Of a stretch of DNA of 64,000 bases, positions 1-8,304 are shown one piece after another. Position numbers and translations under genes: made by a program. The notes under the pieces were generated by a model. That model searched no databases and was not told the origin of the DNA. It was given only the letters and a program-made list of their open reading frames with translations. The DNA lies in contig NZ_AUHG01000012.1 of assembly GCF_000423065.1 (NCBI RefSeq), positions 186,001 through 250,000 of the forward strand, in the 5' to 3' direction. This stretch comes from Christiangramia echinicola DSM 19838 (GTDB lineage: Bacteria; Bacteroidota; Bacteroidia; Flavobacteriales; Flavobacteriaceae). Positions within the stretch are counted from its first letter, which is position 1; each line of letters starts with the position of its first letter.

Positions 1-1
1 A

Positions 2-142
2 GCCTTACTCCCAATTCCATTTGCAATGACTAGTATTGCGGCAGGTATAATCAAGTTCCCTTTCTCCAGTTATCTTATTTTTGGATTATTGAGGTTCGCA
101 AGATTTTATCTCTACGCCCTGGTGATCTTCGAAATGGTTTAA
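2..142 (+). CDS. C-terminal end of a YqaA/VTT-like membrane protein (5' truncated)
   Basis: An open frame enters from the left edge and ends at the TAA at 140-142, giving 46 C-terminal residues. They begin ALLPIPFAMTSIAAG and contain FPFSSYLIFGLLRFARFYL, two hydrophobic stretches separated by basic residues. The P-I-P-x(n)-AG-x(n)-RFARF pattern resembles the end of YqaA/DedA (SNARE-associated, VTT-domain) inner-membrane proteins, in which a similar TPIPYKVFTIxAG...GRxARF segment occurs. The family is tied to membrane lipid handling, but no substrate can be inferred here. Only the tail is visible, so the assignment is tentative. The reading frame itself is clear. Confidence 0.5.
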   Translation, partial: ALLPIPFAMTSIAAGIIKFPFSSYLIFGLLRFARFYLYALVIFEMV

Positions 143-230
143 CGCTTTCCTTATAATTACATTAAACTTTTCATAAGGCACAAGGTGTTCCCTATGGCAC
201 ACCGTATCTTGGTTTAAAATTTAAATACCA

Positions 231-256
231 GGGCTTTAGGCCTTCGTTTTTTTATA
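231..256 (+). terminator. weak rho-independent terminator or leader hairpin
   Basis: A short stem (AGGGC / GCCTT with one G-U pair, loop TTTAG) is followed by a T-rich run. It sits between the truncated membrane gene and the Pmp3 gene. Just upstream, GGTGT-N10-ACACC forms a second small hairpin. Both are weak; the T-run is the main support. Confidence 0.3.
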
Positions 257-281
257 ATTATTAACCAATTAAAATTAAAAT

Positions 282-440
282 ATGTCTTTACTAACAATTA
301 TTTTAAACATTCTATTACCTCCATTAGCGGTATTTATGAAACATGGACTTGGAGTTACCTTTTTAATAAGTTTACTTTTAACCGCTCTTGGTTGGGTACC
401 TGGAGTTATACATGCTTTTTTGGTTAACGGAACGAAATAA
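282..440 (+). CDS. YqaE/Pmp3 family membrane peptide
   Basis: This is a 52-residue hydrophobic protein beginning MSLLTIILNILLPPLAVFMK and ending VIHAFLVNGTK. It has two transmembrane segments (about residues 4-20 and 24-47) and the LPPLAVF...G...LLLTALGWVPGVIHA pattern of the Pmp3/UPF0057 (YqaE) family, whose members are normally 50-60 residues. Homologues are small stress-induced membrane proteolipids that affect membrane potential and cation tolerance; the molecular role is not settled. It stands alone between a weak hairpin and a strong bidirectional terminator. The ATG follows an A-rich stretch (AATTAAAATTAAAAT), typical of genes here that lack a Shine-Dalgarno sequence. Confidence 0.85.
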   Translation: MSLLTIILNILLPPLAVFMKHGLGVTFLISLLLTALGWVPGVIHAFLVNGTK

Positions 441-456
441 TAGATGTTATACAATC

Positions 457-490
457 AAAAAAAAGACCGGCAATTGCCGGTCTTTTTTTA
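457..490. terminator. bidirectional rho-independent terminator
   Basis: A perfect 9-bp inverted repeat GACCGGCAA/TTGCCGGTC is flanked by an A-run on the left and a T-run on the right. It lies between the convergent Pmp3 and galE genes and can serve both strands. Confidence 0.92.
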
Positions 491-509
491 TTATAATTTA
501 TAAACTTAT

Positions 510-1553
510 TTAATTCTCTTCCTCTTCTCTTTTCTCAACCACCTTCTGCCATTTCCAGGCGCTTTGTAGAGCATCATCTAAAGATCTGTTCGCTTTCCAT
601 CCTAGTTCTTCATTCGCCTTCGTGGTATCGGCATAGGCAGCTGTTATATCCCCTTCTCTTCTGTCTACTATTTTATAGGGTAAGTTTTGCTCAGATACTT
701 TTTCAAAAGACCTGATCACTTCAAGAACAGAATTTCCTTTACCTGTCCCTAAATTGAAAACTTCATAATTATTTTTCTCCTTTCCATTGATCAGCCTTGA
801 TAAAGCAGTCACATGAGCTTCAGCAAGGTCCATCACGTGAATATAATCTCTTATTGCAGTACCATCATTTGTAGGATAATCATTACCAAAAACCGATAAT
901 TCCTCGCGTTTACCTATCGCTGTTTGAGTAATATATGGTATTAGGTTTTGAGGAGTTCCTATTGGCAATTCACCAATTTCGGCTGTAGGATGTGCCCCAA
1001 TCGGATTAAAATATCTCAGTGCAATTGCTTTGAAATCTACATTGATTTTGCAGGTGTCATTAATGATCTCCTCTCCTATCTGTTTTGTGTTACCGTAAGG
1101 AGATTCAGCCTTCTTAACAGGAGCATTTTCTGTAATAGGCAATTCATCTGCCTGTCCATATACCGTACAGGATGAGCTGAAAATAAATTTTGCACTAGGT
1201 TTTTTATTCAATTCATGTAATATATAAACCAGGGTGGAGATATTATTCTCATAATAAAGCAAAGGATTTAAAACGCTTTCCCCAACAGCTTTTGAGGCTG
1301 CAAAGTGAATAACATCTTCTATGTCCTCATATTTTTCAAAAAAGTCCTTAACTGCTGTTTTATCTCGTAGATCTATATTTTCAAATTCCGGAGTATTACC
1401 GGTAATCTGAGTGATCCCTCCCAATACATCTAGAGAAGAATTAGAAAGGTTATCTATAATTACTACCTCGAATCCTTCCTGCTGAAGGGCGACTACCGTA
1501 TGCGACCCAATAAATCCCAGGCCTCCGGTAACCAATACTCTTTTAGAACTCAT
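510..1553 (-). CDS. galE: UDP-glucose 4-epimerase GalE
   Basis: This 347-residue extended SDR enzyme interconverts UDP-glucose and UDP-galactose with tightly bound NAD. It has the N-terminal Rossmann motif GGLGFIGS (residues 10-17), the acidic NAD ribose binder at the end of beta-2 (IIDNLSNS, about 32-39), the catalytic serine cluster SSSCTVYG (126-133) and the YxxxK pair Tyr153/Lys157 (YGNTK). The C-terminal half carries the substrate-binding NFNP-like segment ALRYFNPIGAHP. Length matches the family (about 338-350). It is transcribed alone, sharing a terminator with the Pmp3 gene. The upstream region contains a near-consensus -7 element (TTAATTTG on the minus strand, 1572-1579). It supplies nucleotide sugars for polysaccharide and lipopolysaccharide synthesis. 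Confidence 0.97.
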   Translation of the reverse strand: MSSKRVLVTGGLGFIGSHTVVALQQEGFEVVIIDNLSNSSLDVLGGITQITGNTPEFENIDLRDKTAVKDFFEKYEDIEDVIHFAASKAVGESVLNPLLYYENNISTLVYILHELNKKPSAKFIFSSSCTVYGQADELPITENAPVKKAESPYGNTKQIGEEIINDTCKINVDFKAIALRYFNPIGAHPTAEIGELPIGTPQNLIPYITQTAIGKREELSVFGNDYPTNDGTAIRDYIHVMDLAEAHVTALSRLINGKEKNNYEVFNLGTGKGNSVLEVIRSFEKVSEQNLPYKIVDRREGDITAAYADTTKANEELGWKANRSLDDALQSAWKWQKVVEKREEEEN

Positions 1554-1668
1554 AATTTTATTTTACGCCCGCAAATTAATAAAAATGAAATGAGGAATAC
1601 CCCTCAAGAATATTAAAAACCTCCTAAAGGTTAAGTCAGCTTGTCAATGTCATGTCTAAGTAAACAAT

Positions 1669-1676
1669 TATATTTG
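1669..1676 (+). promoter_or_regulatory. -7 promoter element TATATTTG
   Basis: A perfect match to the Bacteroidota -7 consensus TAnnTTTG, 20 nt before the ATG of the DUF3817 gene. A TTG at 1641-1643 could be the -33 element, but its 25-nt spacer is longer than usual. Confidence 0.55.
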
Positions 1677-1696
1677 CAAAAGTTTAATATTTTATT

Positions 1697-1981
1697 ATGT
1701 CCCTTAAAAATCAAGTGAAGCTATTTAAATGGATAAGCATTCTTGAAGGAATATCATTTCTTTTGCTTTTATTCATTGCGATGCCTTTAAAATATATTTT
1801 TGAAATGCCTGAGATGGTTAAACAGGTAGGCATGGCTCATGGTGTGCTTTTTATAGCTTATGTCCTGGGCGGAATATTGCTGATAAGGCCAATGAACTGG
1901 AGTCTGAGCCAGATAGGGATCATTCTTGGCTGCTCTGTGCTTCCTTTTGGTCCTTTTTATGTTGAAAAGAAATATCTTTAA
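1697..1981 (+). CDS. DUF3817 family integral membrane protein
   Basis: This is a 94-residue protein with three hydrophobic segments (about residues 11-32, 45-63 and 70-88) and the DUF3817 pattern FKWISILEGISFLLLL...MAHGVLFIAYV...LPFGPFYVEKKYL near its end. Members are 90-110 residue membrane proteins, some fused to or neighbouring transporters; no activity is known. Only 3 nt separate its stop from the next gene, a YbdG-like mechanosensitive channel, so the two are almost certainly cotranscribed and possibly translationally coupled. The family call is fairly firm; the function is unknown. Confidence 0.85.
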   Translation: MSLKNQVKLFKWISILEGISFLLLLFIAMPLKYIFEMPEMVKQVGMAHGVLFIAYVLGGILLIRPMNWSLSQIGIILGCSVLPFGPFYVEKKYL

Positions 1982-1984
1982 TAC

Positions 1985-3271
1985 ATGAATATTCAAGAAG
2001 GACTTGTTGACCTGATCTGCTTTTTTGAAGAGTTTTTCGTAGCACATGGAATGAACGCTACCTTTGCTCAATATCTAAATCTCCTAATTAATCTTGTGGT
2101 ATTGACTCTGATCATCTTCGGAATCAATTATATGATCAAACATTTTATTATTGAAACCTTTAAACTCTTCACTAATAAAACAAAAACAACCTTCGATGAT
2201 TTTCTTATCAAAAGTAATTTCCCTAGATATATAGGTAGGTTTTTGCCATTATTCGTGATCTACGAGCTCTTTCCTTTGATCTTTTCAGAATTTCCAGATG
2301 TTCTCAAAATATTTTATAGACTGGTAGACATATACATAATTATTCTTATCGTCTGGATTTGTAGAAGTATGCTGCGGTCTACAAGGAATTATCTCAATAC
2401 TCGAACAGAATTTAACGATAAGCCTTTAGAAAGTTTCAGCCAGATCATCATGATCTTTATCTGGATCATAGGTTTCATGTTTATATTCTCTGAACTTACA
2501 GATAGATCTGTTATAGGATTTATATATACCCTTGGAGCAGCTTCTGCAGTGATCTTATTGATCTTTAAAGATACCATCCTGGGGCTGGTAGCATCTATCC
2601 AGGTTTCAGTAAATGATATTGTTAGAATAGGCGACTGGATTACTTTTGAAACTTATGGAGCAGATGGTACGGTTACCGAGATCAACCTGGCCACTGTAAG
2701 AGTGCAAAACTGGGACAACACTTATACTACTATCCCAACTTACAGCTTGATCTCAGATTCATTCCAGAACTGGAGAGGAATGCAGGAATCTCCCGGTAGA
2801 AGGATCAAAAGATCTGTTTTTATTAAGCAGAATTCGGTCAAGTTTCTTAGTCATGATGATATTGAGAAATTAAAAAAAATACATTTAATAGCTCCATATT
2901 TAGAAAATCGCCAGTCTGAAATTGATAAATTCAACGAAAGCAACAATATTGATAAGAGCTTATTGATAAATGGCCGAAATCAGACCAACTTAGGTATTTT
3001 TCGGAAATATGCCGATTCCTACCTACAGGAGCACTCGGCAGTACATAAGGAGATGTACTTAATGGTAAGACATCTTGCGCCTACTCCTAATGGAATTCCG
3101 CTGGAAATACTTTGTTTCAGTAGAGATAAACGCTGGGAAAATTATGAGTATATTTCGGCTGATATTTTTGACCATCTAATAGCGGCTATCCCCTATTTTG
3201 ATCTTAAACTATTTGAAGCACCATCAGGTGATGATATTCGTAGTTTTCTGGGAGAGAAGTCAGAATCCTAA
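1985..3271 (+). CDS. YbdG-like mechanosensitive ion channel (MscS superfamily)
   Basis: This 428-residue protein has about five hydrophobic segments in residues 20-190, followed by the MscS core: a pore-lining helix (VIGFIYTLGAASAVILLIF) and the beta-domain DTILGLVASIQVSVNDIVRIGDWI. It then shows TVTEINLATVRVQNWDNT and a long cytoplasmic domain with SFQNWRGMQESPGRRIKRS. The extra N-terminal helices, the insert after the beta-domain and the length (about 415-430) match the E. coli YbdG type rather than minimal MscS. The family releases osmolytes on membrane stretch during hypo-osmotic shock. It is in a run with DUF3817 (3 nt upstream) and an EEP-family enzyme (12 nt downstream). A second MscS gene follows at 4451. 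Confidence 0.92.
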   Translation: MNIQEGLVDLICFFEEFFVAHGMNATFAQYLNLLINLVVLTLIIFGINYMIKHFIIETFKLFTNKTKTTFDDFLIKSNFPRYIGRFLPLFVIYELFPLIFSEFPDVLKIFYRLVDIYIIILIVWICRSMLRSTRNYLNTRTEFNDKPLESFSQIIMIFIWIIGFMFIFSELTDRSVIGFIYTLGAASAVILLIFKDTILGLVASIQVSVNDIVRIGDWITFETYGADGTVTEINLATVRVQNWDNTYTTIPTYSLISDSFQNWRGMQESPGRRIKRSVFIKQNSVKFLSHDDIEKLKKIHLIAPYLENRQSEIDKFNESNNIDKSLLINGRNQTNLGIFRKYADSYLQEHSAVHKEMYLMVRHLAPTPNGIPLEILCFSRDKRWENYEYISADIFDHLIAAIPYFDLKLFEAPSGDDIRSFLGEKSES

Positions 3272-3283
3272 CCAAATTAAACT

Positions 3284-4387
3284 ATGAAATTAAAACCATT
3301 TCTACAGGGCTTCGGTATCCTGGCAATTGTAATCACTCTTATACCATTAATAGCCGCAGATTACTGGTGGATAAGAATGTTTGATTATCCGCATATTCAG
3401 TTGACCTTACTAACTTTAACTGCAATTGCAGCCTATTTCTTCAGGTTTGAAATAAAATCGTGGAGAGACTATACTTTTATGGCGGTACTCTTAGCCTGTT
3501 TTATTTATCAATTCGCGAAAATATACCCTTATACTCCTTTTGCTCCATACGATGTAGCTAAACCTACAGAAAATGTGAATAAGGAAACAGGTTTCATGCT
3601 TTTAACTTCGAATGTTTTACAGAAGAATAAGGAAACAGGTTTATTGATTGAAGAGATTAAAAAACTAAATCCAGATGTCGCAGTATTTACAGAAACCGAT
3701 GTAAAATGGAATGATGCGATAAAATCTGGTTTGGGTTCAGATTACCCGTATAAGGTTGAAGTTCCATTAGATAACACTTACGGAATGATCCTTTACTCTA
3801 AGCTGAAATTGATCAAACCTCAGGTGAAATATATAGTTGATGACAGCATTCCTTCTATACATTCTGAAATTGAACTTAGGTCTGGAGATAAGATCCAATT
3901 ACATGCTATTCATCCTACACCTCCAATGCCTCAGCATAATCCTTCCTCTTCAGACAGAGATGCAGAGATGATGAAAATCGCACTGGAATCTATGGACTCC
4001 GAGCTCCCGGTAGTAGTAATTGGAGATTTTAATGATGTTGCCTGGTCTAATACGGTAAGCATGATGCAATCTATTGGAGAACTTCTGGACGTAAGAAAAG
4101 GTAGAAGCTTTTACAACACCTTTAATGCGAAAAGCCTTATAATGAGGTGGTCTTTAGATCATATATTCGTTTCAGAAGAATTCAGGGTTGAAAATATAGA
4201 CGTTGGCAATGATATAAAATCTGACCACTTTCCTTTTTATGCTCAACTATACCTTCAGCCAGAACTTGCCGAGGAACAAAAACCTGAACCTGCAAGTGAA
4301 GATGATATAAAAGATGCAAAAAAGCAGATCAAGGAAGAAGAACAGGAGAATACTGAGAAAGGCCAGAATGGCTCTAGTAATCAATAA
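3284..4387 (+). CDS. membrane-anchored endonuclease/exonuclease/phosphatase (EEP) family protein
   Basis: In this 367-residue protein the N-terminal ~90 residues hold three transmembrane segments (about 8-28, 38-56, 63-82). The EEP fold follows with metal and catalytic motifs in the expected order: SNVLQKN (Asn), NPDVAVFTETD (Glu), HPTPP (His), VVIGDFNDVAW (Asp/Asn), SLDHIFVS and SDHFPFYAQL (Asp-His). The active domain presumably lies outside the cytoplasm. The C-terminal ~45 residues are highly charged (Glu/Lys-rich) and probably disordered. EEP enzymes cleave phosphodiesters in nucleic acids, lipids or phosphoproteins, and the substrate cannot be told here. It lies between two MscS-type channels in the same direction, 12 nt behind the first. 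Confidence 0.85.
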   Translation: MKLKPFLQGFGILAIVITLIPLIAADYWWIRMFDYPHIQLTLLTLTAIAAYFFRFEIKSWRDYTFMAVLLACFIYQFAKIYPYTPFAPYDVAKPTENVNKETGFMLLTSNVLQKNKETGLLIEEIKKLNPDVAVFTETDVKWNDAIKSGLGSDYPYKVEVPLDNTYGMILYSKLKLIKPQVKYIVDDSIPSIHSEIELRSGDKIQLHAIHPTPPMPQHNPSSSDRDAEMMKIALESMDSELPVVVIGDFNDVAWSNTVSMMQSIGELLDVRKGRSFYNTFNAKSLIMRWSLDHIFVSEEFRVENIDVGNDIKSDHFPFYAQLYLQPELAEEQKPEPASEDDIKDAKKQIKEEEQENTEKGQNGSSNQ

Positions 4388-4450
4388 ATCCTAACATTTC
4401 CTTGTGACACTCTCACTTCTCTAATTTATATTTTTAGAGAAAAATTTAGA

Positions 4451-5371
4451 ATGCAGGATTCAAAATTAGATGGAAATGAAACTCTAGCAGACTCATTTCA
4501 GGAATTCTATATAAATTTTATCGATCAACTTCCCGGCATAGGTCTAGGTTTACTTATCATAATTCTTGGAGTTCTAATTGGCATCTGGATGGGAAAATTT
4601 TTCACCAGAAGAATATCTGCGAGAACTTCAGATCCATTGATGAGTCGATTCCTGGGTAAGGCGATTAGATTTCTGGTTATCATAACCGCGATCATGCTAG
4701 CTCTTAAAGCTGCGGGTCTTGGAGGAGTTGCCACCGGAATTCTAACCGCGGCAGGTGCAAGTGCTGTTGTACTGGGTTTTGCCTTTAAAGATATTGGAGA
4801 GAATTTCATAGCCGGGATCATACTTGCCTTTAACAGGCCCTTCGATGTAAATGATACTGTAGAGATTGGTGAAAACTTCGGAAAAGTAAAAGCTCTTGAA
4901 TTTCGATATACCAAATTAAAAACCTTCGATGGTAAAGATGTCTATATCCCGAACAGTGATGTACTCACAGAACCGGTAACGAATTACACCGAAGATGGCT
5001 TTTACAGGTGGAGTTTTATTATAGGTATTGCCTATGAAGATAATATAGATGGCGCCAAGAAAACAGTAATGGAAGCTTTAAGAAAAGACCCGATGGTTAT
5101 TGAGGATGAGGATCATCAAAATTTTGTGATCGAAGATGAACTCGCTACAAGCACGGTGAATTTAAAAGTCTTTTTCTGGGTTGACACTAAAGATTTCCGG
5201 ATGCAGGCTATGATTACAAAAGGTAACGTGGTAAGAGTTGTAAAAGAAGCTCTAGAAGATAATGGATATTATATGCCGGCAGACATACAGGAGATCAAAT
5301 TATATGGAGGAGAAAAAGAATTTCCAGTAAGACTTGCTCCTAATACTGACACCTCTCCAAAAAATAATTAG
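4451..5371 (+). CDS. small-conductance mechanosensitive channel (MscS family)
   Basis: This 306-residue protein has an extracellular N-terminus, three transmembrane segments (about 30-52, 73-90, 95-120) and a glycine/alanine-rich pore helix (AAGLGGVATGILTAAGASAV). The signature FKDIGENFIAGIILAFNRPF follows, then the beta-domain (FDVNDTVEIGENFGKVKALE, FDGKDVYIPNSDVLTEPVTNYT) and the alpha/beta C-terminal domain. Length and organisation fit classical MscS (286 residues in E. coli) with a short N-terminal extension. It opens under membrane tension to relieve turgor. The 63-nt gap from the previous gene contains a weak promoter-like TATATTTT, so it may be separately transcribed. It faces a convergent thioesterase gene 3 nt away. 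Confidence 0.93.
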   Translation: MQDSKLDGNETLADSFQEFYINFIDQLPGIGLGLLIIILGVLIGIWMGKFFTRRISARTSDPLMSRFLGKAIRFLVIITAIMLALKAAGLGGVATGILTAAGASAVVLGFAFKDIGENFIAGIILAFNRPFDVNDTVEIGENFGKVKALEFRYTKLKTFDGKDVYIPNSDVLTEPVTNYTEDGFYRWSFIIGIAYEDNIDGAKKTVMEALRKDPMVIEDEDHQNFVIEDELATSTVNLKVFFWVDTKDFRMQAMITKGNVVRVVKEALEDNGYYMPADIQEIKLYGGEKEFPVRLAPNTDTSPKNN

Positions 5372-5374
5372 AAA

Positions 5375-5761
5375 TTATTTTAGCCTGTCCTTAACGAACT
5401 CGATTTCGGTCTTACCATGAGGTTTTGACTTTCCATTCTCATCCAGCGCAACCATTACGATCTTATCTATACTAATAATAGTTTCCCTGGTCATTTTATT
5501 TCGCACCTCGCATTTAAGCGTTAGTGAGGCTGTACCGAATTTCTCGACCTGAATACCAATTTCAACAATATCACCTTGATGAGCAGAGCTTTTAAAGTCT
5601 ATCTCACTCATATATTTAGTTACCGTCTTCGGGTTTTCTAACTGAACGATACTATATAACGCACATTCTTCGTCTATCCATTCTAATAATCTACCTCCAA
5701 AGAGAGTTCCGTTTGGGTTTAGATCCTGAGGCTTTATCCATTTTCTAGTGTGAAATCTCAT
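5375..5761 (-). CDS. hotdog-fold acyl-CoA thioesterase
   Basis: This 128-residue single-hotdog protein has the acyl-CoA thioesterase signature NPNGTLFGGRLLEWIDEECAL (residues 15-35), in which Asn15/17, the GG pair and Asp30/Glu31 shape the active site. A second conserved stretch is VTKYMSEIDFKSSAHQGDIVEIG. The length suits YciA/BfiT-type enzymes, which act as oligomers and hydrolyse acyl-CoA esters to free CoA. The C-terminal ~12 residues are charged. It is convergent with the MscS gene (3-nt gap, no hairpin terminator). The next minus-strand gene upstream encodes a Nudix hydrolase 124 nt away. The chain-length preference cannot be inferred. Confidence 0.9.
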   Translation of the reverse strand: MRFHTRKWIKPQDLNPNGTLFGGRLLEWIDEECALYSIVQLENPKTVTKYMSEIDFKSSAHQGDIVEIGIQVEKFGTASLTLKCEVRNKMTRETIISIDKIVMVALDENGKSKPHGKTEIEFVKDRLK

Positions 5762-5885
5762 GTTTTTTATTTCGAATTTAAACAGAAATTCCCTGTAATT
5801 AAAAGCGCTTTCATAGATTTATTAAATTCTCAAAGAGAATAAATGAATTTGATCTAGTCGGAAATTTAAATAGTTTAAAATAAGA

Positions 5886-6302
5886 TTATAAGAATTGCTG
5901 AGCTACGTTTATGATCTCGTCATGATCAAATGCAAGTTCCATATCCATGATTTTCTCCACGTCTATCCATTTGGCATCCTTCGCATCATCTGATGGGTCT
6001 AGCTCTTCTTCACAAAAGATCCTACTTAGAAAGGCAATCGAGATCGTATGACCTCTTGGATCTCTTCCTGGTTTCCCAAAGGCCTGGATCTGTTCCATTG
6101 TTTGCACTACTACCCCCGTCTCTTCTACGAGCTCTCGCTTTGCCGCGGTTTCCAGGTCTTCTCCTTCATTTACAAAACCCCCAGGTAGCGCCCACATATC
6201 CATGAAGGGCTCTTTCTTGCGCTGGATTAGTAGAACTTTGAACTTATTATCCAGTTTGCAGAATACTACACTATCTACCGTAACAGCTATCTTATTTCCC
6301 AT
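5886..6302 (-). CDS. Nudix hydrolase
   Basis: This 138-residue protein consists of one Nudix domain. The Nudix box GX5EX7REUXEEXGU is complete: Gly42, Glu48, Arg56-Glu57, Glu60-Glu61, Gly63. The N-terminal strand TVDSVVFCKLD and the tail QAFGKPGRDPRGHTISIAFL resemble ADP-ribose pyrophosphatase/NrtR-type Nudix proteins (the GxPxRDPR stretch), but there is no C-terminal DNA-binding domain, so it is more likely an enzyme than an NrtR regulator. It hydrolyses a nucleoside diphosphate linked to another moiety. The upstream gap of 70 nt to the aldehyde dehydrogenase gene on the same strand leaves an operon possible. Confidence 0.92.
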   Translation of the reverse strand: MGNKIAVTVDSVVFCKLDNKFKVLLIQRKKEPFMDMWALPGGFVNEGEDLETAAKRELVEETGVVVQTMEQIQAFGKPGRDPRGHTISIAFLSRIFCEEELDPSDDAKDAKWIDVEKIMDMELAFDHDEIINVAQQFL

Positions 6303-6375
6303 ATTTTTTAATTTTTAAAATATTCTAATTTCAATTTTTATTCATTTATTAATCGGACCGATGAAATAGATCACC

Positions 6376-7728
6376 TTATTTAAAGTATACAGTTTTCTTA
6401 TTTACGAATTCTCGTATACCATCTGCTGAAAGTTCTCTCCCGTATCCTGATATTTTAGTACCACCAAACGGCAATCTTGGATCACTTTTAACCAGTTCAT
6501 TTACGAATACGGCTCCATCTTCAAACTCAGGCACTATCTTTTCTGCGAAATCCATATTCTCAGTGAAAATAGATACTCCCAGGCCAAATTCTGATAGATT
6601 TACCAGCTCTATAGCTTCCTGATCTGTTTTAAAAGTAGTCACCCCTATGGCGGGTCCAAAGGTCTCTTCCCTGAACATACTCATTTCTGAAGTGACTCCA
6701 GTAAGCACAGTAGGTTCCAGGTAAGCTTTATCTCTCTTACCACCAAGAACGATCTTAGCGCCGGCCTTAACAGAATCCTGAATTTGTTTCTCCAGATCTT
6801 CAGCCAGATCTACTCTGGCCAGAGTTCCGATAAAGGTATCTTCGTCTAAAGGATCGCCGCTTTTTAATTCTCTTACTTTCTTTACAAATCCTTCTACAAA
6901 TTCATCGACTATATTTTCATGAAGAATTAATCTTTTCCCGGCTATACAACTCTGTCCTGTATTCTGAAACCTAGCCATCACGCAGGTCTCAATACTTTCT
7001 TCGATATTCGCATCTTTAAAAACCACTAAAGCATTACTACCTCCTAATTCCAGCACCGACTTCTTAATTTCACTTCCTGCTGTAGAAGCTACTGCAGCAC
7101 CTGCAGGTTTACTCCCCGTTAGTGTAACCGCTTTAATGCGCTTATCTTTTATGATATCTTCTATTTTACTACTTCCTAATACTAAATTTTGAAAACAGTC
7201 ATCAGGAAATCCAGCGCGTTCAAAAACCTTCTGAATATTATTAGCAGATCGCATCACATTACTGGCATGTTTTAAAACTCCAATATTTCCCGCCATCAAA
7301 GCTGGAGCGGCAAATCTAAAGACTTGCCAGAATGGATAATTCCACGGCATTACTGCTAATACTACCCCGATAGGTTCGTAGGAAACGTAGCTTTTAGAAG
7401 CATCAGTTTTAATCTTTTTGGGAGCTAAATGATTTTCAGCATTTTCAGCATAATATTCACAAACCCAGGCGCACTTTTCAATTTCGGCAATGGCCTGGGT
7501 AATTGGTTTCCCCATTTCCAGACTAATATCTCTGGCGTATTCCTCTTTATTCTTTTTTAATTCCTGCGCAGCCTTATTCATAAGTTCAGCGCGCTCCTTA
7601 AAACTGGTTTTTCTCCATTTTTTAAACCTATTACTGGCCTTATCTAGTGCCTTATCTATTTCTGATTTGGTAAGTTCTTTAAACTTTTCAATCAACTCAC
7701 CGGTATAAGGATTCTTAGATTCAATCAT
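6376..7728 (-). CDS. NAD(P)-dependent succinate-semialdehyde dehydrogenase type aldehyde dehydrogenase
   Basis: This 450-residue ALDH-superfamily enzyme has all catalytic parts: oxyanion Asn130 in MPWNYPFW, Lys153 in VLKHAS, general base Glu227 in LELGGSNA and nucleophile Cys261 in NTGQSCIAGKR. The short length and the sequence around the active site resemble the YneI/Sad group (about 460 residues), which oxidises succinate semialdehyde to succinate in GABA or 4-hydroxybutyrate breakdown. Other semialdehydes are possible. The N-terminal extension seen in GabD is missing. No GABA transaminase is nearby, so the pathway is not fixed by context. The start ATG follows an AT-rich leader without a clear -7 box. 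Confidence 0.9.
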   Translation of the reverse strand: MIESKNPYTGELIEKFKELTKSEIDKALDKASNRFKKWRKTSFKERAELMNKAAQELKKNKEEYARDISLEMGKPITQAIAEIEKCAWVCEYYAENAENHLAPKKIKTDASKSYVSYEPIGVVLAVMPWNYPFWQVFRFAAPALMAGNIGVLKHASNVMRSANNIQKVFERAGFPDDCFQNLVLGSSKIEDIIKDKRIKAVTLTGSKPAGAAVASTAGSEIKKSVLELGGSNALVVFKDANIEESIETCVMARFQNTGQSCIAGKRLILHENIVDEFVEGFVKKVRELKSGDPLDEDTFIGTLARVDLAEDLEKQIQDSVKAGAKIVLGGKRDKAYLEPTVLTGVTSEMSMFREETFGPAIGVTTFKTDQEAIELVNLSEFGLGVSIFTENMDFAEKIVPEFEDGAVFVNELVKSDPRLPFGGTKISGYGRELSADGIREFVNKKTVYFK

Positions 7729-7896
7729 ATATAATTTATCTTTAGCTTTTATTTTAAATATAATAAGATGAAAAGGAGATTAGAGACCGATTAAGACAGA
7801 TTTAACTCGTTTTTGTTTATAACCGGTTTACAAGTCTAATTAAGGCACAGTAAATGCAGTTTAAATATTAATTATATTTAAGAAACAATACTTGCC

Positions 7897-8304
7897 ATGA
7901 ATCCACGAGACATTAACCTATTGGACCTCAGGCCTGAGATCCCTTCAGCAAGAATTACCGAAAACATGAGTCCAGACGAAAGATTTCAAAATGAAACTCT
8001 TCGTCCTATCGCGAAACTTCAGGATTCCCTCCTATTAGCAGCTTTTAGAAATTACATTACCAAGCACAAAAACAAATTCTACGAGCTTAAACTGGAGAAG
8101 AGACTGGAGTATATTGAAAATGCGATTCAAAGGGACATCAAGTTCAGAAACAGCTTAAAAGGAATGATCATAGGCCAGTTCACTCTTGATGAGTACGATA
8201 AGTATATCCAAAACTCTTCATCACTTAACAAAAGGATGATGAATATTGTAAAAGAAAGAATTCAAAGCAATATTCAACTTTTAGAATATGACATAGCGTA
8301 CTAA
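7897..8304 (+). CDS. conserved flavobacterial protein of unknown function
   Basis: I recognise this 135-residue soluble protein only as a conserved small flavobacterial family, often labelled hypothetical or glyoxalase without basis. It starts MNPRDINLLDLRPEIPSARI and is mostly charged helix after residue 30, with a central basic segment (KHKNKFYELKLEKRLEYI) and a C-terminal helix. There is no signal peptide, no Cys and no obvious catalytic motif. Its last 24 nt overlap the 3' end of the convergent DUF3307 gene, with the stop codons on opposite strands. Confidence 0.75.
   Translation: MNPRDINLLDLRPEIPSARITENMSPDERFQNETLRPIAKLQDSLLLAAFRNYITKHKNKFYELKLEKRLEYIENAIQRDIKFRNSLKGMIIGQFTLDEYDKYIQNSSSLNKRMMNIVKERIQSNIQLLEYDIAY

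Noticed and set aside
4525-4914. 129-codon open frame on the minus strand
   Set aside because: Antisense shadow of the MscS gene; low-complexity Pro/Ile/Ser composition and no promoter.
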